Assembly (NCBI GenBank): GCA_000447245.1
Contig: AUYT01000001.1
Location: 1,110,001 to 1,174,000, forward strand
Direction of reading: 5' to 3'
DNA length: 64,000 nucleotides
Source of the DNA: a candidate division Zixibacteria bacterium RBG-1
GTDB lineage: Bacteria; Zixibacteria; MSB-5A5; DSPP01; RBG-1
Part shown: positions 52,432-60,780 of the stretch, in pieces
How the letters are laid out: every line of letters starts with the position of its first letter
Position numbering within the stretch: position 1 is the first letter of the stretch
Notes under the pieces: generated by a model
What the model saw: only the letters and a program-made list of their open reading frames with translations
The model's database searches: none
Told to the model about the DNA's origin: nothing
Position numbers and translations under genes: made by a program

Positions 52432-53566
52432 ACTGAAAGAGCTGGAAGGTAAGCTTTCCTACTATCTGGTTGGGCTGTTATTTCTGGCATTGCCGTTTTC
52501 GATAGCACTCTCCGAAACCATAAGCGCAATTCTGATTTTGGTCTGGGTTTTTAAAATTATTTTGAAAAGAAAATTCCGGCCGGCCGAGTATCCGCTTTTT
52601 TACCCGATTCTGGGATTTGTTTTCTTCAGATTGATTTCCATTTTCTTCTCAGTGGATTTTCAGGACAGTCTGAAAGGTTTTGAGAAGCTGTGGCTGCCTC
52701 TGGTTTATTTTCCTCTGGCCTCCCTGGATTTGAGCCCATCTCAAAAAAAATCGATTTTCAAAGTAATACTGGTGGGAGCCGGTTTACTGGCCCTTCTCTC
52801 CGGCTTGAGGGTTTGGTTAGGCCAAACCCCTAGAGCCAGCTTTCTTTCCACCGGCTATTACACCGCAGCGGTCTATTCCACTCTGGTCCTGGGACTGGCT
52901 TTGGCCGGGTTTGTCTATTCCCAACGATTAAAAGAAAAGATTTATTTGGGGCTGGTGGTCACAATTCTGACCCTGGGAATATTCCTGACCTTTACCAGGG
53001 CTTGCTATTTAGCGGCTCTGGTTATGTTTCTGTTTGTTGTGGTGAAAAAAAGCCGAAAAATTCTATTCATCATTGCGCTGGCCGCAATTCTGGCGGCTCT
53101 GATTCCCAATCTGAAAGAAAAATTAGGTGACCGCTTAAGTTTGAGAAGCCCACAACTTTTATCCAACAGACCCGCTTTGTGGGGAGCAGGGTTAGAAAAA
53201 TTGAAGGATTTACCCCTTGCCGGTTACGGGCCCAACACTTTTAATACAATTTTTCCGGGCACAGCCTGGGAAAAGGTGGAAGATAAAGAGACCTCCAGCT
53301 GGCATAATGAGTTTTTGCAAATTATTCTGGAAAGTGGGATCTTTACCTTTCTGTTTTTCGGAGCCATGTTTCTGAGGCAATTTTTTTTCTCCATCCGAAA
53401 ACTGAAATACAGCTTAAATTCCCTGAATTCTGCCTTTCAAATGGGAACGATATTGGGCATTTTAAGCTGGTTTCTGGTGGGCTGGTTTTCTCTGGTAAGT
53501 TTCGACCCGGTCATTGGGCTTTTTATCTGGTCCGGCTGGGGATTATCTCTTAAATTTACTGAATGA
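52415..53566 (+). CDS. O-antigen ligase/polymerase family membrane protein
   Basis: 383 residues with about eleven membrane segments. The large periplasmic loop near residues 255-305 holds NRPALWGAGLEKLKDLPLAGYGPNTFNTIF...SSWHNEFLQIILESG, the Wzy/WaaL signature region with the conserved His-Asn. It joins or polymerises glycan chains on lipid A-core in the periplasm. Ligase and polymerase cannot be separated by sequence. It sits centrally in the LPS cluster, three bases before a GT2 gene. Confidence 0.9.
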   Translation: MINRPKLKELEGKLSYYLVGLLFLALPFSIALSETISAILILVWVFKIILKRKFRPAEYPLFYPILGFVFFRLISIFFSVDFQDSLKGFEKLWLPLVYFPLASLDLSPSQKKSIFKVILVGAGLLALLSGLRVWLGQTPRASFLSTGYYTAAVYSTLVLGLALAGFVYSQRLKEKIYLGLVVTILTLGIFLTFTRACYLAALVMFLFVVVKKSRKILFIIALAAILAALIPNLKEKLGDRLSLRSPQLLSNRPALWGAGLEKLKDLPLAGYGPNTFNTIFPGTAWEKVEDKETSSWHNEFLQIILESGIFTFLFFGAMFLRQFFFSIRKLKYSLNSLNSAFQMGTILGILSWFLVGWFSLVSFDPVIGLFIWSGWGLSLKFTE

Positions 53567-53569
53567 GAT

Positions 53570-54325
53570 ATGGAAATGTTGTCGGTCATAATTATTACCT
53601 ATAACGAGGAGAAAAATCTGGCGAGATGTCTTGGGTCTTTGACTTTCGCAGATGAAATCATAATAGTCGATTCTCACAGCACCGATAAGACAAAAGAGAT
53701 TGCCCAAAAATATACGGATAAAATCTGGGAGGTTAACTGGGAAGGGTTCGGCAAAACCAAAGAGTTAGCCCGTCAAAAAGCAAGCCACGCTTGGGTTTTA
53801 TCCATCGATGCGGATGAAGAGGTAACTCCCAAATTACAGGAGGAGATTTTGCGAGCGGTTCAGAATAATTCTTATACCGGTTATTTTGTTCCCCGCCAAT
53901 CTCTTTTTTTAGGGAAATGGATGGAACATTCCGGCTGGCATCCGGATTACGTTTTACGGCTGTTTCGAAAAGAAAGAGGACAATTTGATACAGCGCTGGT
54001 GCATGAACAGGCCCAGGTAAAAGGAGAAATCGGTTATCTGAAAAATCCGCTTCTGCATTACACCTATCCGAATTTGAAACATTACTTTAAAAAATTGCAA
54101 CGTTACACCACTCTGGCCGCCCAGCAGTTGAATGAAAGAAAAGTGAAGGCCTACCCCTGGGACTTGGTTTTTAGGCCTCCGGCAACTTTTTTTAAAATGT
54201 ATTTGATTAAGCTGGGATTTCTGGACGGGTGGCTGGGATTTGTTTTAGCGATTTTATCCAGTTATCAGGTTTTGATAAAATATCTGAAATTGTTGGGTTT
54301 AAATTTTCGAAGCCAAAATGTTTAG
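53570..54325 (+). CDS. GT2 glycosyltransferase, WaaE/KdtX-like (LPS core)
   Basis: 251 residues. Motifs are LSVIIITYNEEKNLARCLGSLTFADEIIIVDSHSTDKT, WEGFGKTKELARQKASHAWVLSIDADEEV (metal-binding DAD) and the C-terminal WHPDYVLRLFRKERGQFDTALVHEQ. These define the LPS core beta-glucosyltransferase branch (WaaE/KdtX). Its end overlaps the next GT9 gene by eight bases. Confidence 0.9.
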   Translation: MEMLSVIIITYNEEKNLARCLGSLTFADEIIIVDSHSTDKTKEIAQKYTDKIWEVNWEGFGKTKELARQKASHAWVLSIDADEEVTPKLQEEILRAVQNNSYTGYFVPRQSLFLGKWMEHSGWHPDYVLRLFRKERGQFDTALVHEQAQVKGEIGYLKNPLLHYTYPNLKHYFKKLQRYTTLAAQQLNERKVKAYPWDLVFRPPATFFKMYLIKLGFLDGWLGFVLAILSSYQVLIKYLKLLGLNFRSQNV

Positions 54326-55385
54326 CAAAGAAAAAAATATTCAATTAAGGGGAAATGAAAAAATCCTTTTAGTCCGGACCGATAGAATCGGGGATTTGAT
54401 TCTGTCTACGCCGGTTGCTGAAGTTCTTAAACAAAAAGTTCCGAAAGCACAAATTGATTTTCTGGTAGCTCCTTACACGGCTCCGATTTTGAAAAATAAC
54501 CCGTTTATAAACGAAATTATTTTAGACGATAATAAAAGGGTAAGAGGTTTTCTTAAATTGAGAGAAGTTATTAAACAGAAAAAATACGACGTAGCCATTG
54601 TGTTGCATCCAACTTTAAAATTAGCCTGGTTGTTAAAATCAGCCGGAGTCCCTTGCCGAATCGGAACCGGATATAGAGGATACTCATTTTTGTTTAACCT
54701 GAAACATTTCCAGCATCGCAAGACAGTTGAAAAACATGAATTGGAATATAATCTGGATATGCTAAAAGTTTTGGGTCTGGAGCCACAGAAAATATTACCC
54801 AAACTGTATCTGTCAGCCAATGAAAAAAATGAGGCAGATATATTTTTAAAGAGATTTGGTATAAATAGCGATGACATCGTAGTTCTGGTTCATCCGGGAA
54901 GCGGAGGAAATGCTTTAATTTGGCCAGTGGAAAAATTCGGGGAACTGGCTGATAAGCTGATAGATTCGTATTCTGTAAAAGTGTTGGTCACGGGTCAAGC
55001 TGATGAGAAGATTTTGGCTGAAAAAATGAAAAGCAGAATGAAACATAGTTTCTTAGATTTAACTGGAAAAACGGATTTGAGATTGCTGTCCGCCATAATA
55101 GAAAAAGTTGATTTATTAGTCTGCAACAGCACCGGTTCCATGCATATAGCGGCGAGTTTAGGTATTTCTACTGTAGCTTTATTCTGCCCAATTTTCACCG
55201 CCTCACCCAAAAGATGGGGACCGTATGGTGAAGGACATACCGTAATTCTTCCCCCGGTTCCTCCTTGCAAAAACTGCTCTCCTGTAAAATGTGAAAGAGG
55301 AAATTGCATGGATTTAATCACTGTTGAAGAGGTCTTTGAAAAAGCGGGTGCGGTTTTGAAGAGCAAAACCAAAATAGAAAAATGA
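54318..55385 (+). CDS. GT9 heptosyltransferase-like glycosyltransferase (3 of 4)
   Basis: 355 residues. N-terminal motif KILLVRTDRIGDLILSTPVAEVLKQKVPK, then YDVAIVLHPTLKLAWLLKSAGVPCRIGTGYRGYSFLFN. C-terminal motif VLVHPGSGGNALIWPVEKFGELA and NSTGSMHIAASLGISTVALFCPIFTASPKRWGP, with a cysteine-rich end (CKNCSPVKCERGNC). It belongs to the ADP-heptose:LPS transferase family. It overlaps its neighbours on both sides (8 and 4 bases), which implies strong co-translation. Confidence 0.91.
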   Translation: MFSKEKNIQLRGNEKILLVRTDRIGDLILSTPVAEVLKQKVPKAQIDFLVAPYTAPILKNNPFINEIILDDNKRVRGFLKLREVIKQKKYDVAIVLHPTLKLAWLLKSAGVPCRIGTGYRGYSFLFNLKHFQHRKTVEKHELEYNLDMLKVLGLEPQKILPKLYLSANEKNEADIFLKRFGINSDDIVVLVHPGSGGNALIWPVEKFGELADKLIDSYSVKVLVTGQADEKILAEKMKSRMKHSFLDLTGKTDLRLLSAIIEKVDLLVCNSTGSMHIAASLGISTVALFCPIFTASPKRWGPYGEGHTVILPPVPPCKNCSPVKCERGNCMDLITVEEVFEKAGAVLKSKTKIEK

Positions 55386-56854
55386 ATTTATCCGAATTTA
55401 TTTTCAAATTAGAAACCCTCAAAGCCCAGCTGGATATTCCTTTGTTAATCCGAGCTTATCAGTTCTCTGAAAAAGCTCATTCGGGGCAGATGAGAAAATC
55501 CGGAGACCCATTTTTGTATCACGGTCTGGAGACCGGAGTAATTTTGGCCGAGCAAAATCTGGATTCGGCTACCTTAGCCGCCTCCCTGATTCATGATGTG
55601 GTGGAAGATACCATAGTCACCTTAGACCAGATCAAAGCTGAATTCGGGCAGGAAATAGCAGAGCTGGTGGACGGTGTCACCAAAATCGGAGAGCTGCAGT
55701 TCAAGAGTGCGGAAGAAGGACAGGTGGAATATTTCCGCAAGCTTTTAGTCTCCATGGCCAGAGATATCCGGGTAATTTTAATCAAATTGGCAGACCGTCT
55801 GCATAATATGAGAACTTTACAGCATCTGGCTCCGGAAAAGATACACAGGATAGCCCAGGAAACCCTCGATATCTACGCCCCCCTGGCGCATCGCCTGGGG
55901 ATGGGAAAAATTAAAGAAGAATTGGAAGAATTAAGTTTCAGATATTTAGAGCCCCAGACCTATCAAGAGCTGGAGCAGAAGATAAAAGCCAGCAAAACCG
56001 AAAGGGAGAGTTTAATCAAAGAAGTGGCTGATGTTCTAAAGAAAGAATTGGAAAAAGCAGGAGTCAAGGCAGAAATTACCGGCAGAGCTAAACATCTGTA
56101 CAGTACCTACCAGAAAATTAAAAGACAAAATGTACCCTTAGAAAAAATCTATGACTTGATGGCCATCCGGATTTTAGTGGAAAATGATAAGGATTGTTAT
56201 CAGACCTTGAGCGTGATTCACAATCTGTGGGAGCCAATTCCGGAAAGATTCCGAAATTACATTGACCAGCCCAAAAATAATCTGTATCAGGCCTTGCATA
56301 CTACCGTGATTGTTCCGGGCCGGCAATGGGTGGAAATCCAGATCCGGACTCAGCAAATGCACCAAGCGGCAGAATACGGTATTGCCGCTCACTGGCTCTA
56401 TAAAGAAGGAAAAAAACAGCCGGACCCGTTAGATAAACGGCTGGCCTGGATAAAAGAGTTATTAGAAATGCAGAAAGAGTTAAAAAATCCGGCGGAATTT
56501 CTGGAATATTTGAAGCTGGATTTGTTTCAGGAAGATATTTATGTATTTACCCCCAAAGGGGATTTAAGGCAGCTACCTCTGGGCTCCACCCCTCTGGATT
56601 TTGCCTTTGCGGTTCATACCGACATTGGGTATCATTGCCGGGGAGCCAAAGTAAACGGAAAGATGGTTCCCCTGACCACGACTCTGAAGAATGGAGATAA
56701 GGTTGAGATTTTGACCTCCTCCCATCAGATTCCACACCAGGATTGGTTAAAAATTGTCAAAACCAGTCGAGCCAAAACTAGAATCAAGCAATGGCTCAAA
56801 CAAAAAGAGACTCAAAAAACTGCAGTGACCGGCAAGAAGAATGGGAAAAGATAG
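55382..56854 (+). CDS. rel: Bifunctional (p)ppGpp synthetase/hydrolase lacking the ACT end
   Basis: 490 residues; typical Rel/SpoT proteins have about 720. The HD hydrolase is complete (H47, H71-D72, E75-D76 in LIHDVVEDT, KLADRLHNMRTL). The synthetase follows (GRAKHLYSTYQKI...YDLMAIRILV, VEIQIRTQQMHQAAEYGIAAHW), then a TGS domain (residues about 375-445). The protein stops just after TGS, so the helical, zinc-finger and ACT regions used for ribosome binding and feedback are absent. The loop reads PKNNLYQALHTT where many homologs have PKPNGYQSLHTT. No frameshift is evident, since the stop overlaps the next gene by 14 bases. Confidence 0.92.
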   Translation: MNLSEFIFKLETLKAQLDIPLLIRAYQFSEKAHSGQMRKSGDPFLYHGLETGVILAEQNLDSATLAASLIHDVVEDTIVTLDQIKAEFGQEIAELVDGVTKIGELQFKSAEEGQVEYFRKLLVSMARDIRVILIKLADRLHNMRTLQHLAPEKIHRIAQETLDIYAPLAHRLGMGKIKEELEELSFRYLEPQTYQELEQKIKASKTERESLIKEVADVLKKELEKAGVKAEITGRAKHLYSTYQKIKRQNVPLEKIYDLMAIRILVENDKDCYQTLSVIHNLWEPIPERFRNYIDQPKNNLYQALHTTVIVPGRQWVEIQIRTQQMHQAAEYGIAAHWLYKEGKKQPDPLDKRLAWIKELLEMQKELKNPAEFLEYLKLDLFQEDIYVFTPKGDLRQLPLGSTPLDFAFAVHTDIGYHCRGAKVNGKMVPLTTTLKNGDKVEILTSSHQIPHQDWLKIVKTSRAKTRIKQWLKQKETQKTAVTGKKNGKR

Positions 56855-57623
56855 AGAAGGGAAAATTCCCATGCTTAAGAAAATAAACGAATCCGAAGAT
56901 ATTTTGTGGCTGAGTTTTCCGGCCCTGGTGAAATTTGACTTTCTGCACCAGGGATTGATTCTGAAAAATAAACAAGAAACTCTTTTTACTAATAAAAATA
57001 ATTTGAAGAAAGATCTGGAAAAATCTTTAAAGATAATTGCTGAAAATAATGGTCCGGCTATATATTCAGAGCAAGTGCATAAAAATAAAAGCGCGGTTTT
57101 AGCTTCTGTAAATGATATTAAAAAGTGGGATTTTAACAGCAAATACGACGCCTTTATCACCAACCAGAAGTGCGTTTTTCTGACAGTCAGGGTAGCGGAC
57201 TGTTTGCCCATCTATCTTATTGAGCCGGATGCCAAAGCCATCGGCTTAATTCATGCCGGATGGAGAAGCACTATCTTAAGAATTGTTGAAAATACTTTGG
57301 AACAGATGTATTCTACTTTTAAAGCTGATATAGATAAAATGATTTGTGTAATCGGTCCCGGATTAGGTAAAGGTTGTTTTGAAATTTCAGAAGAGCTGGC
57401 TATTCTTTTTCCCCCGGATTGTCAGGTGATTGAAAATGGCAGCAAACCCAGGCTGGATTTAGCCCAAGTGAATTTCAAGCAGCTGGTAAAATCGGGCCTA
57501 AAAACAAAAAATATAAGCATCATTTCAGAATGCACCCATTGTAATCCCGAGCTTTATTATTCTTTCCGGCGTTCCGCCAATAAAAACCAGAGGATGGTGG
57601 CTTTTATTGGGTTAAAAGGTTAA
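56841..57623 (+). CDS. pgeF: PgeF/YfiH-type laccase-domain protein
   Basis: 260 residues, or 250 from the ATG at 56871. It belongs to the multicopper-oxidase-like DUF152 family, now known as purine nucleoside phosphorylase/adenosine deaminase or peptidoglycan editing factor. Metal ligands are visible: the histidine in EQVHKNKSA, the cysteine in RVADCLPI, and the histidine in GLIHAGWRST. VIGPGLGKGCFEI and SECTHCNPELYYSFRRS are conserved too. It overlaps the end of rel by 14 bases and closes the operon that began at 47284. Confidence 0.92.
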   Translation: MGKDREGKIPMLKKINESEDILWLSFPALVKFDFLHQGLILKNKQETLFTNKNNLKKDLEKSLKIIAENNGPAIYSEQVHKNKSAVLASVNDIKKWDFNSKYDAFITNQKCVFLTVRVADCLPIYLIEPDAKAIGLIHAGWRSTILRIVENTLEQMYSTFKADIDKMICVIGPGLGKGCFEISEELAILFPPDCQVIENGSKPRLDLAQVNFKQLVKSGLKTKNISIISECTHCNPELYYSFRRSANKNQRMVAFIGLKG

Positions 57624-57667
57624 GAAATAAACTTAAATTGTCGATTTCTTACTATATTAACTCAAAA

Positions 57668-57689
57668 ATGGTTCGATTAAACTCACCAT
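57668..57689 (+). repeat. Start-proximal ATGG...CCAT element upstream of outer-membrane protein
   Basis: A 22-base unit, ATGGTTCGATTAA-ACTCACCAT, one base before the AAAGGAG ribosome binding site and 14 bases before the start codon. Confidence 0.65.
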
Positions 57690-57703
57690 GAAAGGAGCAA
57701 AAA

Positions 57704-58294
57704 ATGAGAAAAATCATTCCTTTAACCTTGGGTTTAGTTCTGCTCGTATTAACGAGTTCCAGCCAGGCTCTGACCGGTTTGGGATTCGGGATAAGAGGCG
57801 GGTTGGTGCAGAATTATGATAATCCGGCCTTGGATCTCAGTGGTGTTGATTTGAGCCGAATGCAGATGATCGGCGGACATCTGAACATCGGGACTCTGCG
57901 GATCATCGATTTGGAAGTTTCGGCTGAATACGCCTGGAAGAAAAAGAAGGATGCCTTCGCTCCCACGTTTCCTAATGTGGATGTAACCATAGCGGATTTA
58001 TCCTTAAACGGAACCGCTAAATATAAATTCAATTTTCCGGTGATAAGGCCTTTTGTAGGGTTGGGTTTGGGGTGGCACCGACTGGTTTACAGTTCCTCCG
58101 GCCCTTCTGGAAGCTATACCATACCGGATGACGAGAATACCTGGAGCTGGCAACCGGTGGGAGGAGTGGGGTTACATTTTCCGGCGGTTCCCTTTGAAAT
58201 TTTCTTAGAGGGACGCTATACTTCCATTCAGACCTCCGGGAAAAATACCAACTACACCACGATTATAGGGGGTTTGACTTTCAATTTGCCGTAA
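57704..58294 (+). CDS. Outer-membrane beta-barrel protein (OmpA-like/OMP_b-brl)
   Basis: 196 residues. A signal peptide (IIPLTLGLVLLVLTSSSQA) is followed by alternating amphipathic strands: GLGFGIRGGLVQNY, IIDLEVSAEYAWKKK, LNGTAKYKFNFPVIRPFVGLGLGWHR, WQPVGGVGLHF and FLEGRYTSIQT. It ends in GGLTFNLP, close to the barrel C-terminal signature although the final residue is proline and not an aromatic. This looks like a small eight-stranded porin-like domain; function unknown. AAAGGAG precedes the ATG. A strong terminator follows. Confidence 0.85.
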   Translation: MRKIIPLTLGLVLLVLTSSSQALTGLGFGIRGGLVQNYDNPALDLSGVDLSRMQMIGGHLNIGTLRIIDLEVSAEYAWKKKKDAFAPTFPNVDVTIADLSLNGTAKYKFNFPVIRPFVGLGLGWHRLVYSSSGPSGSYTIPDDENTWSWQPVGGVGLHFPAVPFEIFLEGRYTSIQTSGKNTNYTTIIGGLTFNLP

Positions 58295-58315
58295 GAAAGA
58301 ATTTGACTTAGGGAG

Positions 58316-58354
58316 GAGGATTAGTCCGCCTTAGGCGGATTAATCCTCTTTCGT
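58316..58354 (+). terminator. Strong hairpin terminator between two outer-membrane protein genes
   Basis: The stem GAGGATTA-g-TCCGCC pairs with GGCGGA-t-TAATCCTC around the loop TTA (14 base pairs plus one G-T), followed by TTTCGTTT. Confidence 0.8.
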
Positions 58355-58372
58355 TTAGAATGAATTTTTTTG

Positions 58373-58401
58373 TTGACAAACAATCAATGATTGGTTATTA
58401 T
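58373..58401 (+). promoter_or_regulatory. Consensus promoter with palindromic operator in its spacer
   Basis: TTGACA (58373-58378), a 17-base spacer and TATTAT (58396-58401). Within the spacer lies the perfect palindrome CAATCA-A-TGATTG (58381-58393), a placement typical of repressor operators. Confidence 0.75.
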
Positions 58402-58430
58402 CTAAAAACTTTTTTAACATAGGAGGGATG

Positions 58431-59057
58431 ATGAAAAAAGTTAGCCTAGGCCTGTTTCTGGTTTTAGCCCTGGTATTCGCCTCAGTTTCCCAGGCCCAAT
58501 TTTTAGGTCAGGTTTCGACAGCCAGAACCGTCAGCCCCGGTGGCTCTTTGGTGGGCGGTTATATCGGAGTTCAGGATGAGCTTTTGGCGTTGTTCGGACA
58601 GTATCGCTATGGTTTTGCCAAGTATTTCGACGGTGGTGTTAAATTCGGTTTCATCGATTTGAGTGATGAAACCGGATTAGTTTTAGGTGGAGATGTAAAA
58701 TATCAAATTTTAGAAGATCCCTTTACGGCCCCTTTTGATCTGGCTTTAAGCGGAAGTGTAGAGTTTGCGGCTACAGACCCAGTGACAGTGTTGAGCTTTG
58801 GAGGAAATGTTATCGGCTCCAAAGATTTTAAACTCCGGACCGGCAGAACCATTTCTCCCTACGGGAAAATAAATTTACGGGCTGAAAGAGTGGAAGTAGA
58901 TCAACCACCTCCTTTTGCAAATGTTTCAGATACAGATTTTGAAATGGGAGGGTATTTTGGAGCAGATTTTGAAGTTGCCAATAGCTTTCACCTATTAGGA
59001 GAATTCGTATTTGATAATGAGTTTGGATTTATTTTTGGTGTGAATTATAGTTTTTAA
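58431..59057 (+). CDS. Secreted outer-membrane-type beta-barrel protein
   Basis: 208 residues. A signal peptide (MKKVSLGLFLVLALVFASVSQAQ) is followed by beta-strand-like segments: SPGGSLVGGYIGVQDEL, FGQYRYGFAKYFDGGVKFGFI, GLVLGGDVKYQIL and FELGG-like turns. It ends LGEFVFDNEFGFIFGVNYSF, with the terminal Phe typical of outer-membrane barrels. AGGAGG ends four bases before the chosen ATG; another ATG one codon earlier is too close to it. It has its own consensus promoter with a likely operator, so it is probably a regulated surface protein. Function unknown. Confidence 0.85.
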   Translation: MKKVSLGLFLVLALVFASVSQAQFLGQVSTARTVSPGGSLVGGYIGVQDELLALFGQYRYGFAKYFDGGVKFGFIDLSDETGLVLGGDVKYQILEDPFTAPFDLALSGSVEFAATDPVTVLSFGGNVIGSKDFKLRTGRTISPYGKINLRAERVEVDQPPPFANVSDTDFEMGGYFGADFEVANSFHLLGEFVFDNEFGFIFGVNYSF

Positions 59058-59091
59058 GTGAAGTTTTAACAAAAGTGATATCGGTTCACAG

Positions 59092-60135
59092 ATGAGGATT
59101 TTAGTTGTTCGTTTCAGTTCCTTAGGGGATCTGGTTCTGACCTCATCTCCGGTTAAATCATTACACCAGGCCTTTCCAGAGGGGGAGATATTTCTTTTAA
59201 CCAAAAGTAAGTATCAGGAAATAGCCGCTGGTATTCCCTTTGTCAGCCAAATCATAAGTTTTGACTCTGAGTTAAAACACAAAGGTATAGCCTGTTTTTT
59301 TAAATTAATAAAGGGACTAAGAACCAACAGCTTTGACATAATTGTGGATTTGCATTCCAACTGGAGAAGTTTTTTGGTCAGGAAATTCCTTTCCGCTCCA
59401 CACAAAGTAAAATACCATAAAAGAAGCTGGGCCCGGTTTTTAATGGTTCACTTGAAATCGTTAAAAATCAAGCCCAAGCATACTCTGGAGCTTTACAACT
59501 CGGCACTCCGCAAATTGGGTATTTCCAGCACCATTTTGCCACCACTGTTAAATCTCAAAAAAGAAGATTCTGCCTGGGCGGTAGATTATTTAAAAGAAAG
59601 AAAAGTTTTCCCCGGAGATTATCTGGTAGGACTGTCCCCCGGAGCCAAATGGGAAACCAAAAGATGGGATAAGGAGAAATTTGCAGAAACCGGCCAGATT
59701 TTGGCTGAAAAATTGAATGCCAAGATAATTATTTTCGGTGATGAGAAAGAAAAAGAGCTCGTATCTCAAATTGCCGAAAGTTTAAAGGGTCAAAATCCGA
59801 TTGTGGCGGCTGGTTTGAAACTAAATCAATTAGTGGCCTTAATCGACCGATGCAAAATTTTAGTTTCCAATGATTCCGGTTTGATGCATATCGCTACGGC
59901 CCGCAATGTTCCGGTGGTAGCCATTTTCGGCCCCACCCATCCCAAATTGGGATTCACTCCCTTCGGAGAAAAAAGTATCGCCCTTTCTGCCAATGTAAAA
60001 TGCAGCCCCTGCAGTTTACACGGCCAAACTCCTTGCCATCAAAAATCCAGATTCTGCATGGACTTTATCTCTCCTCAAAAAGTAGTAGAAGAATCTTTGA
60101 AGATTCTGAGCACTGCGGTCAAATTAACCGCTTGA
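59092..60135 (+). CDS. GT9 heptosyltransferase-like glycosyltransferase (4 of 4)
   Basis: 347 residues. N-terminal motif MRILVVRFSSLGDLVLTSSPVKSLHQAFP, then FDIIVDLHSNWRSFLVRKFL. C-terminal motif LVGLSPGAKWETKRWDKEKFAE and SNDSGLMHIATARNVPVVAIFGPTHPKLGFTP, with a cysteine-rich end (CSPCSLHGQTPCHQKSRFC). This is the most WaaF/WaaC-like of the four. It lies three bases before gmhB, a pair that fits heptose synthesis and transfer. Confidence 0.92.
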   Translation: MRILVVRFSSLGDLVLTSSPVKSLHQAFPEGEIFLLTKSKYQEIAAGIPFVSQIISFDSELKHKGIACFFKLIKGLRTNSFDIIVDLHSNWRSFLVRKFLSAPHKVKYHKRSWARFLMVHLKSLKIKPKHTLELYNSALRKLGISSTILPPLLNLKKEDSAWAVDYLKERKVFPGDYLVGLSPGAKWETKRWDKEKFAETGQILAEKLNAKIIIFGDEKEKELVSQIAESLKGQNPIVAAGLKLNQLVALIDRCKILVSNDSGLMHIATARNVPVVAIFGPTHPKLGFTPFGEKSIALSANVKCSPCSLHGQTPCHQKSRFCMDFISPQKVVEESLKILSTAVKLTA

Positions 60136-60138
60136 TTG

Positions 60139-60714
60139 ATGCGGCAGAAAGCGGCTTTCTTAGACCGGGACGGAACTATCATACAGGAAAACGGCTACAT
60201 TTCCAGAATAAACCAGATTGAATTCATTCCCGGTTCAGTCAAGGCCGTTCAGATTTTAAAATCCTTAGGATACAAAATAATTGTCATCACCAACCAGTCC
60301 GGGGTGGCTCAAAGATTTTTCACGGAAAAATCTCTGAAGAAAGTACATAAGTACTTGCAAAAACAACTTCGAAAAGATAAAGCCGGCTGGGACGGAATAT
60401 ATTATTGCCCTCATCATCCGCGGGTAGGTCTAAAACGTTATCTGAAGGACTGCAACTGTCGGAAACCCAAAACCGGTCTGGTGAAATTAGCCGCCAGAGA
60501 GCATAAACTGAAATTGAAAGGTTCGGTTGTAATCGGGGATAGGTTATCGGATGTGGGATTAGGTAAGAATGCCCAAATAAAATCAATTTTACTTTTGACC
60601 GGCCACGGGAAAAAAGAATCCAAAAAAATTACGGCTTTCTCCAAATCTAAACCGGATTTCATAGCTAAAAACCTGCTGGAAGCGGCAAAACTTCTCCAGA
60701 ATCAAGTAAAATAA
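60139..60714 (+). CDS. gmhB: D-glycero-D-manno-heptose 1,7-bisphosphate phosphatase
   Basis: 191 residues from the ATG; a TTG one codon earlier is possible. The HAD phosphatase motifs are AAFLDRDGTIIQENGYI (DxDGT), IVITNQSGVAQ and VVIGDRLSDVGLGKNAQ. The zinc loop typical of GmhB is present (CPHHP...KDCNCRKPKTGL). It dephosphorylates the heptose bisphosphate on the way to ADP-heptose, the donor used by the GT9 enzymes in this window. The HisB phosphatase is the main alternative. Confidence 0.93.
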   Translation: MRQKAAFLDRDGTIIQENGYISRINQIEFIPGSVKAVQILKSLGYKIIVITNQSGVAQRFFTEKSLKKVHKYLQKQLRKDKAGWDGIYYCPHHPRVGLKRYLKDCNCRKPKTGLVKLAAREHKLKLKGSVVIGDRLSDVGLGKNAQIKSILLLTGHGKKESKKITAFSKSKPDFIAKNLLEAAKLLQNQVK

Positions 60715-60780
60715 AACCCTCAAAAAGCACTTTTCTTTTAGAATATTTCTTAATATCTTATGTTAGAATAAATTAATCGT

